From: Arenicola marina
Taxonomy: Eukaryota > Annelida > Polychaeta > Arenicolidae
NCBI GenBank assembly: GCA_964019135.1
Contig: OZ025252.1
Location: 6,340,823 to 6,404,822 of the forward strand
Reading direction: 5' to 3'
Length of the DNA stretch: 64,000 nt
Shown: positions 1 through 11,833 of the stretch, in pieces
Layout: every line of letters begins with the position of its first letter
Numbering within the stretch: the first letter of the stretch is position 1
Position numbers and translations under genes: made by a program
Notes under the pieces: generated by a model
The model's input: the letters and a program-made list of their open reading frames with translations, nothing else
The model's database searches: none
What the model was told of the DNA's origin: nothing

Positions 1-336
1 AAGAAACAGGCAAAATAAAAATAATAAAATAAATAAAAAAGCGAGAAACATCATCGTTATCAATACATTAAAATTATTAAGTATATGCACGATCATCAAC
101 ATAATGATATAATACAGACTGGTGATATCACAGCTGATTCATTCTCGCGGTCTATACACAGTTCAACTTATGGTATTGATGCCTATCCGTTCACCATGCA
201 CACTGTAAAACTCATGCGGTACATTATTTGACATCCAGATTTTTTTATGTTGCCATGTAACAGCAATAGAATCTGACACTTATGTTCCGGCTCACGGTCA
301 GTGTCGTACTAACTTCCTGTTTATGTTGCTTTCAGC
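1..336. other. AT-rich sequence without recognised feature
   Basis: No supported gene, RNA or repeat is seen. It is probably intron or flank upstream of the ASB coding exon, because the 3' splice site at 3388-3389 implies an upstream exon that I could not locate. Confidence 0.4.
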
Positions 337-3300
337 TCCCTGTGAGTTTGTTAGTGTATAACCTCCCCTTGAGTCTTGTTTGTGTATAACCTCCCCTTGA
401 GTCTTGTTGGTGTATAACCTCCCCTTGAGTTTTGTTGGTGTATAACCTCCCATTGAGTTTTGTTGGTGTATAACCTCCCATTGATTATTGTTGGTGTATA
501 ACCTCCCCATTATTATTGTTGGTGTATAACCTTCCCATTATTATGGTTGGTGTATAACCTGCCCTTAAGTATTGTTGGTGTATAACCTTCCCTTGAGGTC
601 TGTTGGTGTATAACCTGCCATTGATTATTGTTGGTGTATAGCCACCCCTTGAGGTCTGTTGGTGTATAACCTCCTATTGATTATTGTTAAGACGAAAATC
701 TGCGATTTTCGTCTTATGTCGGTGTGTTCGGTTTGTCTGTCTGTCTGTCTGTTTGTCTTGTCACGCATTATCTCTCCAACGCCTCACGATATCGACTTCC
801 AAATTCACAAAAAGATGCGGAGTGGCCATCGTCAGGCCCAATTATCAGATGGGCAATGTAGGTCAAATTTCAAGGTCACAGGAATTTTTTGAAATTCGCT
901 TAACCATTGATAGATAGGACCAAAAATCGGACAAGTCGCTATAACGTTCACAGTTTCCATTTATTCGCGCTGCAAATTATTTCACGCATTAGGCCTATCA
1001 GTACCTTGTATGTCGTCTTTAAATTTTGCAAATCGCCCGAATAGTTTTCATGCAAAAAATTCTTAAACTTTAACATTGACCCCTATGAGAGGATTTTGGC
1101 GGGAAAATGACTCCTCAATTTCTCCATGAAGGGTACAAGTGAGACAAACGACGCTTTGCATAGGACATAAGATTAGTATTTAGGGTCGGATGACGATACT
1201 GATCCAGGTTACGCATAACAGGTCAAGGTCAAATCAAGGTCAAGGTCACGGAACATGATTTTAGCAGTAACTCCGTTAATATTGGGTCTAGAGATCCGCG
1301 GTTTGTTTCAGAGTATTTCTCAGAGTAAGACGCAAAGGAAATGTGGTCTCAGATTTCACGTCACATTTCGAGTTATTAGATGATCTAATTTTTACTTAAC
1401 GAAAATGATACAAAAACCGGTGTGACAACATGCATGTAGTTAGATTAAATATGTGTGGTGGAATATGTCCTAATATTACTGACATCATGTGTGCCAAATC
1501 CCATCGAAATCGAACCGGTAGTTATGACGCAAAAAAATAATCTTACTTTAACATGGCCAATCCCATTGTGAAGCATCGACAGGCCAAATGACTGCCAGCG
1601 CGGTGACCGATTTCGCAATAGACCTCGTTCGGTACGGGTTTGACGCTCAGTGACTTTTTTTGAGATTCATACGTTCTCGCTATCCTCCAGCTATGTTATA
1701 CGCGGGTTTATTAATACGGCCTCTGAACTTTATCTGCGACCTTTCATAGTTATCGGGTCAAGGTCAGTTGCACCTATACCCCGATTTTCGTCTTCCCTCT
1801 CAAGCTACGCTTGACAAATCTAGTTGGTGTATAACCTCCCCTTTATTATTGTTGGTTTATAACCTCCCCTTAAGTTTTGTTGGTGTATAACCTCCCCTTG
1901 AGTCTTGTTGGTTTATCACCTCCACTTTAGCCTTGCTGGTGTATAACCCCCCCCACCCCGCCCCACCCTTTCAGTCTTGTTGGTGGATATTCTCCCCTTT
2001 AGTTTTCTTGGTGTATATCCCCCCCCTTTAGTTTTCCTTTAGTTTTCTTGGTGGATATCCTCCCCCTTTAGTTTTCTTGGTGTATATCCTCCCCTTTAGT
2101 TTTCTTGGTGGATATCCTCCCCCTTTAGTTTTCTTGGTGGATATCCTCCCCCTTTAGTTTTCTTGGTGTATATCCTCCCCCTTTAGTTTTCTTGGTGTAT
2201 ATCCTCCCCCTTTAGTTTTCTTGGTGTATATCCTCCCCCTTTAGTTTTCTTGGTGTATATCCTCCCCCTTTAGTTTTCTTGGTGTATATCCTCCCCCTTT
2301 AGTTTTCTTGGTGGATATCCTCCCCTTTAGTTTTCTTGGTGTATATCCTCCCCCTTTAGTTTTCTTGGTGGATATCCTCCCCTTTAGTTTTCTTGGTGTA
2401 TATCCTCCCCTTTAGTTTTCTTGGTGGATATCCTCCCCTTTAGTTTTCTTGGTGGATATCCTCCCCTTTAGTTTTCTTGGTGTATATCCTTCCCTATAAT
2501 CTTCAATCTTGAATCTGACGTCACCTTCAGTCTTGTTGGTGTATACTCTCCCTTTGAGTCTTTTCGAGGTATAACCTCCCCTTGAGTCTTGGTCTTTAAC
2601 CTCTCCTTGAGTCTTGGTCTTTAACCTCCCCTTGAGTCTTGGTCTTTAACCTCCCCTTGAGTCTTGTTGGTGTAAAACCTCCCCTATAGTCTTGGTGTAT
2701 AACCATGTTGAGTCTTGCTGGTGTGTAACATAGGCTTGTGTCTTGCTGGTGTGTAACATAGTCTTGGGTCTTGTTAGTGCATAATCTCCCATTGAATTGT
2801 TGGTGTCTAACCTCCCCTTGAGTCTTGCTGGTGTATAACCTCCCCTGGAGTCTTGTTGGGGTATAACCTCCCCTAGAGTTTTGCTGGTGTATAACCTCCC
2901 CTGGAGTCTTTTTTGGTTTATAACCTCCCCTGGAGTCTTGTTGGTGTATAACCTCCCCTTGAGTCTTGTTGGTTTATAACCTCCCCTGGAGTCTTGTTGG
3001 TGTATAACCTCCCCTTGAGTCTTGTTGGTGTATGACCTCCCCTTGAGTCTTATTTGTGTATAACTTCCCCTTGAGTCTTGTTGGTGTATAACCTCCCCTT
3101 CATTCTTGTTGGTGTATGACCTCCCCTTGAGTCTTGTTGGTGTATAACCTCCCATTGAGACTTGTTGGTGTATAACCTCCCCTGGAGTTCCGTTGGTGTA
3201 TAACCTCCCCTTGAGTCCTGTTTGTGTATAACATCCCCTGGAGTTTTTTTGGTGTATAACCTCCCCTTGAGTCTTGTTTGTGTATAACCTCCCCTTGAAA

Positions 3301-3365
3301 CTTGTTGGTGTATAACCATGTTAAGTATTGTTGGTGTAGAACCATGTTAAGTCTCGTTGGTGTGT
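337..3365. repeat. Minisatellite, unit about 26-29 bp, split by an insertion at 689-1823
   Basis: Degenerate tandem units built on TTGGTGTATAACCTCCCC plus a TTGAGTCTTG-like spacer. About 13 units lie before the insertion and about 55 after it. A sub-array at roughly 1985-2500 has a distinct unit (TTTAGTTTTCTTGGTG then TATATCCTCC), a local homogenised variant. The array ends about 25 bp before the splice acceptor of the ASB exon, so it probably fills the 3' part of that gene's intron. Minus-strand frames of up to 169 codons here only reflect absence of stops in the repeat. Confidence 0.9.
689..1823 (+). mobile_element. Non-autonomous Helentron (Helitron2)-like element
   Basis: A 1,135-bp block interrupts the minisatellite exactly between two T bases of a repeat unit, with no longer target duplication. 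The 5' end is AAGACGAAAATC followed at once by its own inverted copy. The same inverted copy (GATTTTCGTCTT) recurs near the 3' end at 1783-1794. It is followed by a perfect 6-bp-stem hairpin (TCAAGCTACGCTTGA, 1800-1814) and the terminal CTAG. Terminal-plus-subterminal inverted repeats, a 3' hairpin, CTRR-like end and T|T insertion are the known signs of Helentron-type elements. A short GTCT microsatellite lies just inside the 5' end. No Rep/helicase coding is seen. A diverged relative lies at 19465-20040. Confidence 0.72.
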
Positions 3366-3389
3366 AACATTGTGATGTTGTTGTTGCAG

Positions 3390-4834
3390 ACATGGGGGGC
3401 TGCGCATCCAACACGATGAAGGCCCCCAACGAGAAGCGGTTTAAGCGGGCCATCAAGTTATACGAGGTGACCGAGGTCAAGTCGCTGACCAACCTGCTGA
3501 ACCGCAACAAATGCTTTGAGAGCGGGGAGAGCCCGCTGACGCTGGCGGCGCGCGAGGGCCACGAGGCCGTGGTCCAGACCCTCATCGCCAGCGGCGCCGA
3601 CGTCAACCGCCTGGACAGGAACGGTCGGGGCCCCCTCCACCTAGCCGTCCAGCTCAACGACGTGGAGACGGTGAAGATCTTACTGGAGGCCCGCGCCAAC
3701 CCCAACAAGTACGATAGCGAAAACGCCACGCCGCTACACGTGGCCGCGGAGAAGGGATACGCGGACATCGTCGGCTTGTTGCTGGAGGGCGGCGCCAACC
3801 CCAACGAGTGCCGCAAAGGGGTGTCCCCGCTGGCCTACAGCGTCGTCCACAGCCACGCCGACTGCGTGGAGACGCTTCTCAAACACGGGGCCGACCCCAA
3901 CGTGCTGGACGCCCGCGGCAACACCGCCCTCCACGTGGCGGTTGCCAATAGCGACGTGGCCAGCGCCAAGGCGTTGCTGGAGTACAAGGCGGACATCACG
4001 GCGCCGAGCCGTGACGAGACCGGTCTCCTGGTGCTCGCCTGCCTCACCGGCTGCGCAGGCGCCGCGCAGCTCCTCGTCGATGCCGGATGTGACGTCAACG
4101 TCCATCGGTCGGACGAGCCGTCGACGCTGATCGCCGCCACCGCCGTCAGCAGCGCCGACTGCCTCGACGTGCTGCTCGCGGCCGGCGCATGCGCAAACGC
4201 GCAGGACAAGCGAGGCCAGACCGCGCTCCAGGTGGCGGTGATGAGCATTACGGACACCGACAAGGTCACCTTCTACGGGAAGTACTTCTCCAACGTGTAC
4301 AGGGCGTGCAGCAAGTACGACCCCGGCACGGTGTCCCAGGAGGACGCCACCAAGTGCGCCATGAGCCTCGTCCAGAATGGCGCCCTCCTGGACGCGGTCT
4401 GGGACAAGTTCGTGGGCCTCTTCCCCCACCCGGACGGCATCAGCTTCGAGCAGATGGTGCTGGGGGAGGTGCTGGTCCAGTCCTTCGGCTTCCAGTCGCT
4501 GGCTCCCAGCAAGCTGAAGCGGCTGGTGGAGCAGCTGATACGCCTGCGCGAGTACGGTCTGCTCAAGCTGATGTACTCAGCGGGCGTGGACCCCTCCTGG
4601 GATGACCAGAGCACGCTGGCCCTGGCCAATGAGGAGGGCGACAAGGACATGTTCTCCTGGATCAAGCGGCTCCGGACGACGCCCAGGACGCTACAGGATC
4701 TGGGCCGCCAGAAGATCCGGCGTCTGCTCTCGGCCAATGTCCTCTACAAGGTCGAAAGGTTGCCTATCCTGTCGCAGGAACTCAAAGATTATGTCTGCAT
4801 CATGGATACAGACCACTACAGCATTGTTACGTGA
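3390..4834 (+). CDS. Ankyrin-repeat and SOCS-box (ASB-family) protein, coding exon
   Basis: 480-residue frame from ATG 3392 to TGA. A pyrimidine/TG-rich acceptor ending TTGTTGTTGCAG at 3389 lies two bases before the ATG, so an upstream exon, probably 5' UTR, exists. At least seven ankyrin repeats fill about residues 44-285 (PLHLAV, TPLHVAA, TALHVAV cores with ADVN/ANPN turns). After a diverged middle part comes a C-terminal SOCS box at about 432-470 (TLQDLGRQKIRRLL, then VERLPILSQELKDYV). ASB proteins are substrate adaptors of Cullin-5/Elongin ubiquitin ligases. The usual BC-box cysteine is glycine (438) and the Cul5-box LPxP is LPIL, so ligase assembly may be weakened. The N-terminus MGGCAS fits an N-myristoylation signal with Cys4 as a palmitoylation candidate. 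The exact ASB subfamily is not assigned. Antisense frames here are shadows of GC-rich coding sequence. Confidence 0.9.
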
Positions 4835-4844
4835 TGTTGCCTCG

Positions 4845-4962
4845 CGTCGCTTAGGTGTCACGTGACATAGCCAGCGTCGCTTCAGTGTCACGTGATGTGG
4901 CCCGCGTCGCTTCAGTGTCACGTGATGTGGCCCGCGTCGCTTCCAGTGTCACGTGATGCGGT
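4845..4962. repeat. 30-bp tandem repeat, 4 units, just after the ASB stop
   Basis: Four units of GCGTCGCTTCAGTGTCACGTG plus a short spacer, starting about 10 bases after the stop codon and so probably in the 3' UTR. Each unit contains the palindrome CACGTG (an E-box core). Confidence 0.8.
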
Positions 4963-5396
4963 CGGCATTTATTTAATGCTGCAGCCGACTTAACTTCCGA
5001 AGAACACATCGAGGCGTTGGACATATCACCACCCAGCAGGGGGGTGGAGGGGGGGAGGGGGGGGGGGGGGTCGCGGCGGACAGAGCACGGAGAGAGACCT
5101 TGCAACCTTCCTGGAGTGACCACTGTGTCCAGAGAGTGCTCACCCCTGTCACGAGTTGGACGCAGGGCAGACATAGCTCCATAGACTCAAAGTCTATGGT
5201 GTAACTTGGTTGTTTGTTGTTCTTTGCGCCGCTAGAGGGCCACTGTGCACTCCTGATGATGAAGTCATTGACCAGGTTGGATACTGTTGTAGTACGATGG
5301 CCTGGTGCGGCGATGGAGGCGGTATCATGCCAGCCCCCCGCATGAACAGCACGTTAACGAGGCGTCATGAAATACATGGCACGTGATTGCACTGTC
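4963..5396. other. Probable 3' UTR and intergenic sequence
   Basis: Contains a poly-G run near 5040-5070. No clear AATAAA was found close to the ASB stop, so the transcript end is not placed. Short frames here have no recognisable domain. Confidence 0.35.
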
Positions 5397-6245
5397 AAAA
5401 CCCATATCGCCCTGAGCCTGGCTTGCACCAACGTCAGACCCCATATTGCCCACAGCCTGGCTTGCACCAAACATCAGACTTCCATATTGCCCACAGCCTG
5501 GCTTGCACCAACGTTAGACCGCTATATGGCCCACAGCGTGGCTTGCACCAAACATCAGACTTCCATATTGCCCACAGCCTGGCTTGCACCAAACATCAGA
5601 CTTCCATATTGCCCACAGCGTGGCTTGCACCAACGTTAGACCGCTATATGGCTCACAGCCTGGCTTGCACCAACGTTAGACCGCTATATGGCCCACAGCC
5701 TGGCTTGCACCAACGTTAGACCGCTATTTGGCCCACAGCCTGGCTTGCACCAACGTTAGACCGCTATATGGCCCACAGCCTGGCTTGCACCAACGTTAGA
5801 CCGCTATATGGCCCACAGCCTGGCTTGCACCAACGTTAGACCGCTATATGGCCCACAGCCTGGCTTGCACCAACGTTAGACCGCTATATGGCCCACAGGT
5901 TGGCTTGCACCAACGTCAGACCGCCATATCGCCCACAGGTTGGCTTGCACCAAACGTCAGACCTCCAGATCGCCCACAGCCTGGCTTGCACCAGTGTCTG
6001 ACCACCATATCGCCCACAGGTTGGCTTGCACCAAACGTCAGACCTCCAGATCGCCCACAGCCTGGCTTGCACCAAACGTCAGACCTCCATATCGTCTACA
6101 GCCTGGCTTGCACCAACGTCAGCCCCCATAACGCCCATGGCATGGCTTGCACCAACGTCAGACCCCCATATCGCCCACGCCCTGGCTTGCACCAACGCAG
6201 ACCTCCAAATCGCCCACATCCTGGCTTGCACCAAACGTCAGTCGG
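5397..6245. repeat. 40-41 bp minisatellite, about 21 units
   Basis: Unit of the form CCCACAGCCTGGCTTGCACC followed by AACGTTAGACCGCTATATGG. Variant spacers (ACATCAGACTTCCATATTG, ACGTCAGACCTCCAGATCG) cluster in sub-blocks. No coding role is inferred. Confidence 0.95.
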
Positions 6246-6494
6246 TTATGGACATTTGGCATAAATCACTTCGCTTCACAATATATCCAACATATCACGT
6301 GGCCCTTTTTTCAACGTGTTTTCTTTGTATTTTCTTAATTGATGTCCTAAATGTTTGCACGCTTTACCTAAATATTTAGCAAAATTTAAAGACTTTCTTA
6401 CACTGATGAACATGACCAGTTATACCGATATATATAGATATATATGGTGCGTGACCCCTGCCACACGGCGCCGGGAGGCCGCGTGGAGGGCCAC

Positions 6495-8405
6495 ACCAGT
6501 CTCTGGAAGGCGACACCAGTCTCTGGTAGGTGACACCAGTCTCTGGTAGGTGACACCAGTCTCTGGAGGGCCACACCAGTCTCTGGAAGGCGACACCAGT
6601 CTCTGGAAGGCGACACCTGTCTCTGGAAGGCGACACCAGTCTCTGGAAGGCGACACCAGTCTCTGGAAGACGACACCAGTCTCTGGAAGGCGAGACGAGT
6701 CTCTGGAAGGCGACACCAGTCTCTGGAAGGCCACACCAGTCTCTGGAAGGCGACACCAGTCTCTGGAAGGCGAGACCAGTCTCTGGAAGGCGACACCAGT
6801 CTTTGGAAGGCCACACCAGTCTCTGGAAGGCGACACCAGTCTCTGGAAGGCGAGACGAGTCTCTGGATGGTGACACCAGTCTTTGGACGGTGACACCAGT
6901 CTCTGGACGGTGACACCAATCTCTGGACGGTGACACCAGTCTCTGGAAGGCGAGACGAGTCTCTGGACGGTGACACTAGTCTTTGGACGGTGACACCAGT
7001 CTCTGGACGGCGACACCAGTCTCTGGAAAACGACACCAGTCTCTGGAAGGCGACACCAGTCTCTGGTAGGTGACACCAGTCTCTGGAAGGCGACACCAGT
7101 CTCTGGAAGGCGACACCAGTCTCTGGAAGGCGACACCAGTCTCTGGAAGGTGACACCAGTCTCTGGAAGGCGACACCAGTCTCTGGAAGGCGACACCAGT
7201 CTCTGGAAGGCGACACCAGTCTCTGGAAGGCGACACCAGTCTCTGGAAGACGACACCAGTCTCTGGAAGGCGACACCAGTCTCTGGAAGGCGAGACGAGT
7301 CTCTGAATGGTGACACTAGTCTTTGGACGGTGACACCAGTCTCTGGACGGTGACGCCAGTCCCTGGACGGTGACACCAATCTCTGGACGGCGACACCAGT
7401 CTCTGGACGGCGACACCAGTCTCTGGAAGGCGACACCAGTCTCTGGACGGCGACACCAGTCTCTGGACGGCGACACCAGTGTCTGGACGGTGACGCCAGT
7501 CCCTGGACGGTGACACCAATCCCTGGACGGTGACACCAGTCTCTGGACGGTGACACCAGTCTCTGGACGGTGACACCAGTCTCTGGACAGCGACACCAGT
7601 CTCTAGACGGTGACACCTGGTCCAGTCTCTGGACGGTGACACCAGTCTCTGGACGGTGACACCAGTCTCTGGTAGGTGACCCCAGTCTCTGGACGGTGAC
7701 GCCAGTCTCTGGACGGTGACACCAGTCTTTGGACGGTGACACCAGTCTCTGGACGGTGACACCAATCTCTGGACGGTGACACCAGTCTCTGGACGGTGAC
7801 GCCAGTCCCTGGACGGTGACACCAGTCTCTGGACGGTGACGCCAGTCCCTGGACGGTGACACCAGTCCCTGGACGGTGACACCAGTCTCTGGACGGTGCC
7901 ACCAGTCTCTGGACGGTGACACCAGTCTCTGGACGGTGACACCAGTCTCTGGACGGCGACACCAGTCTCTGGACGGCGACACCAGTCTCTGGACGGTGAC
8001 TCCTGGTCCAGTCTCTGGACGGTGACACCAGTCTCTGGTAGGTGACACCAGTCTCTGGACGGTGACACCAGTCTCTGGACGGTGACACCAGTCTCTGGAC
8101 GGCGACACCAGTCTCTAGACGGTGACACCTGGTCCAGTCTCTGGACGGTGACACCAGTCTCTGGTAGGTGACACCAGTCTCTGGACGGTGACACCAGTCT
8201 CTGGACGGTGACACTAGTCTCTGGACGGTGACACTAGTCTTTGGACGGTGACACCAGTCTCTGGACGGTGACACCAGTCTCTGGACGGTGACACCAGTCT
8301 CTGGACGGTGACACCAGTCTCTGGACGGTGACACCAGTCTCTGGACGGTGACACCAGTCTCTGGACGGTGACACCAGTCTCTTGACGGTGACACCAGTCT
8401 CTGGA
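6495..8405. repeat. 20-bp minisatellite, about 95 units
   Basis: Unit CTCTGGACGGTGACACCAGT. The left part (to about 7320) is mainly of the AAGGCGACACC type and the right part mainly ACGGTGACACC. A 25-bp variant carrying an extra CTGGTC occurs three times (near 7617, 8008, 8130), marking later block duplications. As 20 is not divisible by 3, each strand gives the same 20-codon cycle in all three frames. This explains several overlapping minus-strand frames of up to 562 codons. Confidence 0.97.
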
Positions 8406-8574
8406 TCGGACAGTGCTAACGTGTGTATTATGATGGTGCTTACATATCGGACTTCTTCAATGTGCCAGTCACAGCATTGCGTGCCAAAGATGACCACAGC
8501 GGCGAACGTTAATAAACTCATCGTTTTGTATTCGAGAATGTTTCTCTGTATGAGTTCATTGGTGCGGGTTAATT

Positions 8575-8830
8575 CGTTGTGACGTGACTAGCGTTGTGAC
8601 AGCGTGATGTTACTAACGTGACAGCGTGACGTTACTAGCGTGACAGCGTGACGTTACTAACGTGACATCGTGACGTGACTGTCGGGACGTGACTAACGTG
8701 ACATAGTTACGTGACATCGGGACGTGACTAACGTTGAAACGTCACGTGGCTAACGTGACATCGGGACGTTACTAACGTGACATCGTGACGTGACTAGCGT
8801 GACATCGTGACGTGACTAACGTTGAGACAT
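8575..8830. repeat. Degenerate tandem repeat of about 20-22 bp
   Basis: Diverged units built on ACGTGACTAACGTGACATCG, about 11 copies, merging into unique sequence on both sides. Confidence 0.75.
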
Positions 8831-9112
8831 CGTGACATGGCGTGGATTACGAATCCAAAAGTATGGCTTATGAAGCAAAAATCTTGACCCTGTCTCTTTC
8901 TTCTCGGTCGCCTCGTCGGCGAGACGGTCGCAAAAGAGCAATAAAGTTGCCTTTTTTGTTTCCTCGGCACCGCAAATTTCAGTAGGTCGGGACATGAGAA
9001 ACATACAATTATCTGAGAGCATCACGAATGAACAGTAGGAGAACAGGCTTTCTGAACGTTTTTATATTCACGGCTTCAAACAAAGAGGCACGGCAGTTAA
9101 TAATCTTTTAGT

Positions 9113-9376
9113 ATTGGTTGGTTGGTTGGTTATTCAAGACGCTTTAACTACCTTTGGTCATATCGCGCGTCAATGGGAGAAGGAAGGGAGAGTGGAGCCA
9201 TGTCCCCGGGGGTAACCCCCCACGCTTTACGAAGAAAGACATGGGATCTTTATCCTGCGACCACACAGACATGGCCACAGCGGGGCTCGAACCACCGATC
9301 CACGTGCCTTTAGGCTCTCAGGTGGCCAGAACACTCAATGCGAGCGCTCTAGCCAACGGAGCTATCGGGCCGGCCT
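9113..9376 (-). mobile_element. tRNA-derived SINE, family B, copy 1
   Basis: On the minus strand the element begins near 9376 with a box-A-like stretch (TAGCTCCGTTGGCTAGAGCG) and has a box B (GGTTCGAGCCC) about 45 bases further on. The body contains GTGGCCATGTCTGTGTGGTC. It ends in a TAACCAACCAACCAACC tail at about 9113-9130. Internal RNA polymerase III boxes plus a simple tail are the usual SINE structure. Copy 2 lies at 20085-20207. Confidence 0.75.
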
Positions 9377-9379
9377 CCA

Positions 9380-10665
9380 CTTTTAGTGTAATAGAAGGCT
9401 AGTATAGAGCAGTAACTAGCATAACTAAAAACGTAATATTTGAAACGTACCACTTAATACAAAAAGGCTTGAAAATCGCTCAAAATATCAATGTAACTTT
9501 TTTCCAATGTAAATTTTTTATATGCGTAGAAACGAAGAAAATTATGAGTAAAGTGAAAAGCGGTGGTCGCGGCGTTGACGAGTGGCTGGCTGGGTTTACT
9601 TCATGACGCCATGGTTCAAATTAAGAGATATTTTCGGGACAAAGCGAAGACGTTATGATGTAGTCGGTTTTGATAAACTTGTCGGCGTGCGGAATACCCT
9701 ACCTAAGCCCCACTTCTGCGGCTGTAAAACGAGCGTCATACACTGCCACAGCCAAAGAACAGGGGCTGCACCCCACCCCACCTCCATGGACGGACATGTA
9801 GACCACAGGGGGTCACACCGTGTCCTAGTTGGTAGTGTTCGACTATACACCGTTCCACACTCCGACACTAAGCCCCGCCCACGCTGGAGTGCTTTTTCGT
9901 TAATCATGAGTAGGAAATTGACAATCATAGCTTATGGTGAGTAAAAGAGAGATGTACTCATCTCTGAAACTGACAAGAAAGTGATATGCTGCTTTGTTTG
10001 TCAGACACAACGCACGTGGAAGTCCTTTTTTCGCCACATGGTTGGATAAAAGCAACAGTGACTCGATCCGTGTAAGTCGTCCGTACTCTGCGGAGACAGC
10101 CCAACCGACCGCGGTGTGTGGTTCGAAACCCATCCGTGCAAATGTCCTTGTTTGTGTTTCATCAAGATTCCAGGTATTTCAAACACAAAGAGTTGGGGGC
10201 GGGGGGGGGGGGGGTACTGCGGGAGACTTTGATCCCTCTCTACCCGGACCCTATTTATCATCGCCATTGGACACCCAAGTCGTACTGGTAACAATCAAAA
10301 ACAACATTCCAGGAACAATTTATTTGTCAAAATCCGACAATATTCGCAAACATGACGATAGCTACCACGGAGTTTGTTCAGTAACTAGGCCTATCTACAC
10401 ACGTATTCGTTGTGCCAGTGGAAGGTGTCCAATAAAACACGTGGCATCTCCCTATCTCACCATACCATTCACATACCGGTCCAAGGTGTAGAGGAAAGAC
10501 AGGATAGGAGTTGTAAATGTGTTGGTCTCGCCATTACGTAGGCGGCTGTACCTCACAGACCTTTCTTCTACTGCAGTTAAACCAAAAAAATTGGTGGTTT
10601 TAGCGGGGACTTTTAATAACGCTGGAAGAGAAACACAGAAAGCGTACTTTTCGTAGCCATGCTGT
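9380..10665. other. Intergenic sequence with no supported gene
   Basis: Only short unrelated frames are seen. A box-B-like GGTTCGAAACCC at about 10121-10132 hints at another tRNA-derived fragment but no convincing box A or tail was found. A poly-G run lies at 10197-10214. Confidence 0.4.
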
Positions 10666-10745
10666 ACCTAATAGTAGCGATGGTAACCTAATAGTAGCGA
10701 TGGTAACCTAATAGTAGCCATGGTAATCTAACAGTCGCCACGGTA
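10666..10745. repeat. 20-bp tandem repeat, 4 units
   Basis: Four units of CTAATAGTAGCGATGGTAAC with minor changes in the last. Confidence 0.85.
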
Positions 10746-10911
10746 ATCAATGTCAAAGTGACACCAATTCAAAGCCCGAAGTACTTAAATATGAAATAAT
10801 TGTTCAGCTTCCTGCAAGAATTGCAGTCAGTGGAAAGATTCCGCTTGACAGGACAACCTCACAGCTTCCATTTGAACGTGGCAAGTACACAAACCTCCAA
10901 TGTCATCACGC

Positions 10912-11215
10912 CCCCTAGCGACCAGCGTAGCCGTGTCGTATTGTAGCTTGTGGAGCGCCACTGTGTGGCGGAGTATGGTTGACTGCTGCTGCTGCTGCTG
11001 TGGCCCCTAGTGTGTCGTAGCCGTGTCGTAATGTAACTTCCGGAGCGCCACCGTGCGGCGGAGTATGGTCGCTGACTGCTGCTGCTGCGCCCCTTAGCGA
11101 CTGGTTGGGAGACGTAGCCGTGTCGTAATGTAGCTTGCGGAGCGCCACCGTGCGGCGGAGTATGGTCTCTGAATGCTGCGGCTGCACCCCCTAGCGACTG
11201 GTTGGGTCGCTGGTA
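10912..11215. repeat. About 90-100 bp tandem repeat, 3 units
   Basis: Three copies of a block holding GTAGCCGTGTCGTAATGTAG, GAGCGCCACCGTGCGGCGGA, a CTG-rich stretch and CCCCTAGCGACTGGTTGG. The GCCACCGTGCGG core also occurs in the small element at 14101-14449 and its relative at 31724-31806, so this may be a tandem derivative of that family. Confidence 0.8.
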
Positions 11216-11833
11216 GCCAGGGTTTCCACGGAGACGCGAAGACCCGACCGGAGTAGTCGGCTGGCGGCGTCCAATGGCTCACACGGGGACTAACATCTAT
11301 TATGCGATAAATGCCACCCAGAGGCAATATTAACTTTACTTAGCATTAAACGCTGTATTCTAAAGTTTGCGACTATAATATAGCATTGATAAACAGAAAA
11401 CTACGCACTACATAATATCCAATACACTATCCACACCAGGTCACAAATCACGGGACCGTATTCATGGCCGAGCACGTGCAGTTTGTCCTTGAGGACCAAG
11501 GTCAAGGGAACGGTACACGCTGCCGTGGAGTCCTTCCATGGATTCATGTGGGATAAAGAAACTTAACGGGTATAAATGTTAGCGCCGAAGGGTATACAAT
11601 ATGTTCAATGATCGCAGGGACCTGAGGGTCAGTGACCAGTCCATAGACCTGTAGTGGGCACTCTGCAGTAGCGTGTATGATCATGAAATATTCAGGCACA
11701 CTGTTGGTTTGGTGTTGCGTACGGCGGTTGCGTGCGACTAGTATACTAAAGTAAATAGAGCGTTATTGAGTAGATGTAATAGTTCGGCGCAGAACCTCCC
11801 ATCCCCGGCCACCCCCCACCCCCCTCCCCCACC
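11216..11833. other. Region after the PLA2G15 stop (3' UTR side)
   Basis: For the minus-strand PLA2G15 gene this is downstream of the stop codon. No convincing AATAAA was identified close to the stop on that strand. No other gene is supported. Confidence 0.4.

Noticed and set aside
3458-4921. Antisense and alternate frames over the ASB exon
   Set aside because: Shadows of GC-rich coding sequence; the plus frame has the ankyrin and SOCS domains.
6398-8521. Long minus-strand frames of up to 562 codons with an SPSRDWCHRPETG cycle
   Set aside because: They lie in a 20-bp tandem repeat; the same peptide cycle appears in all three minus frames, as arithmetic predicts. No start context, splice signals or domain.
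9994-10491. 165-codon plus frame
   Set aside because: Contains a poly-Gly stretch from a G-run and no domain; not supported.
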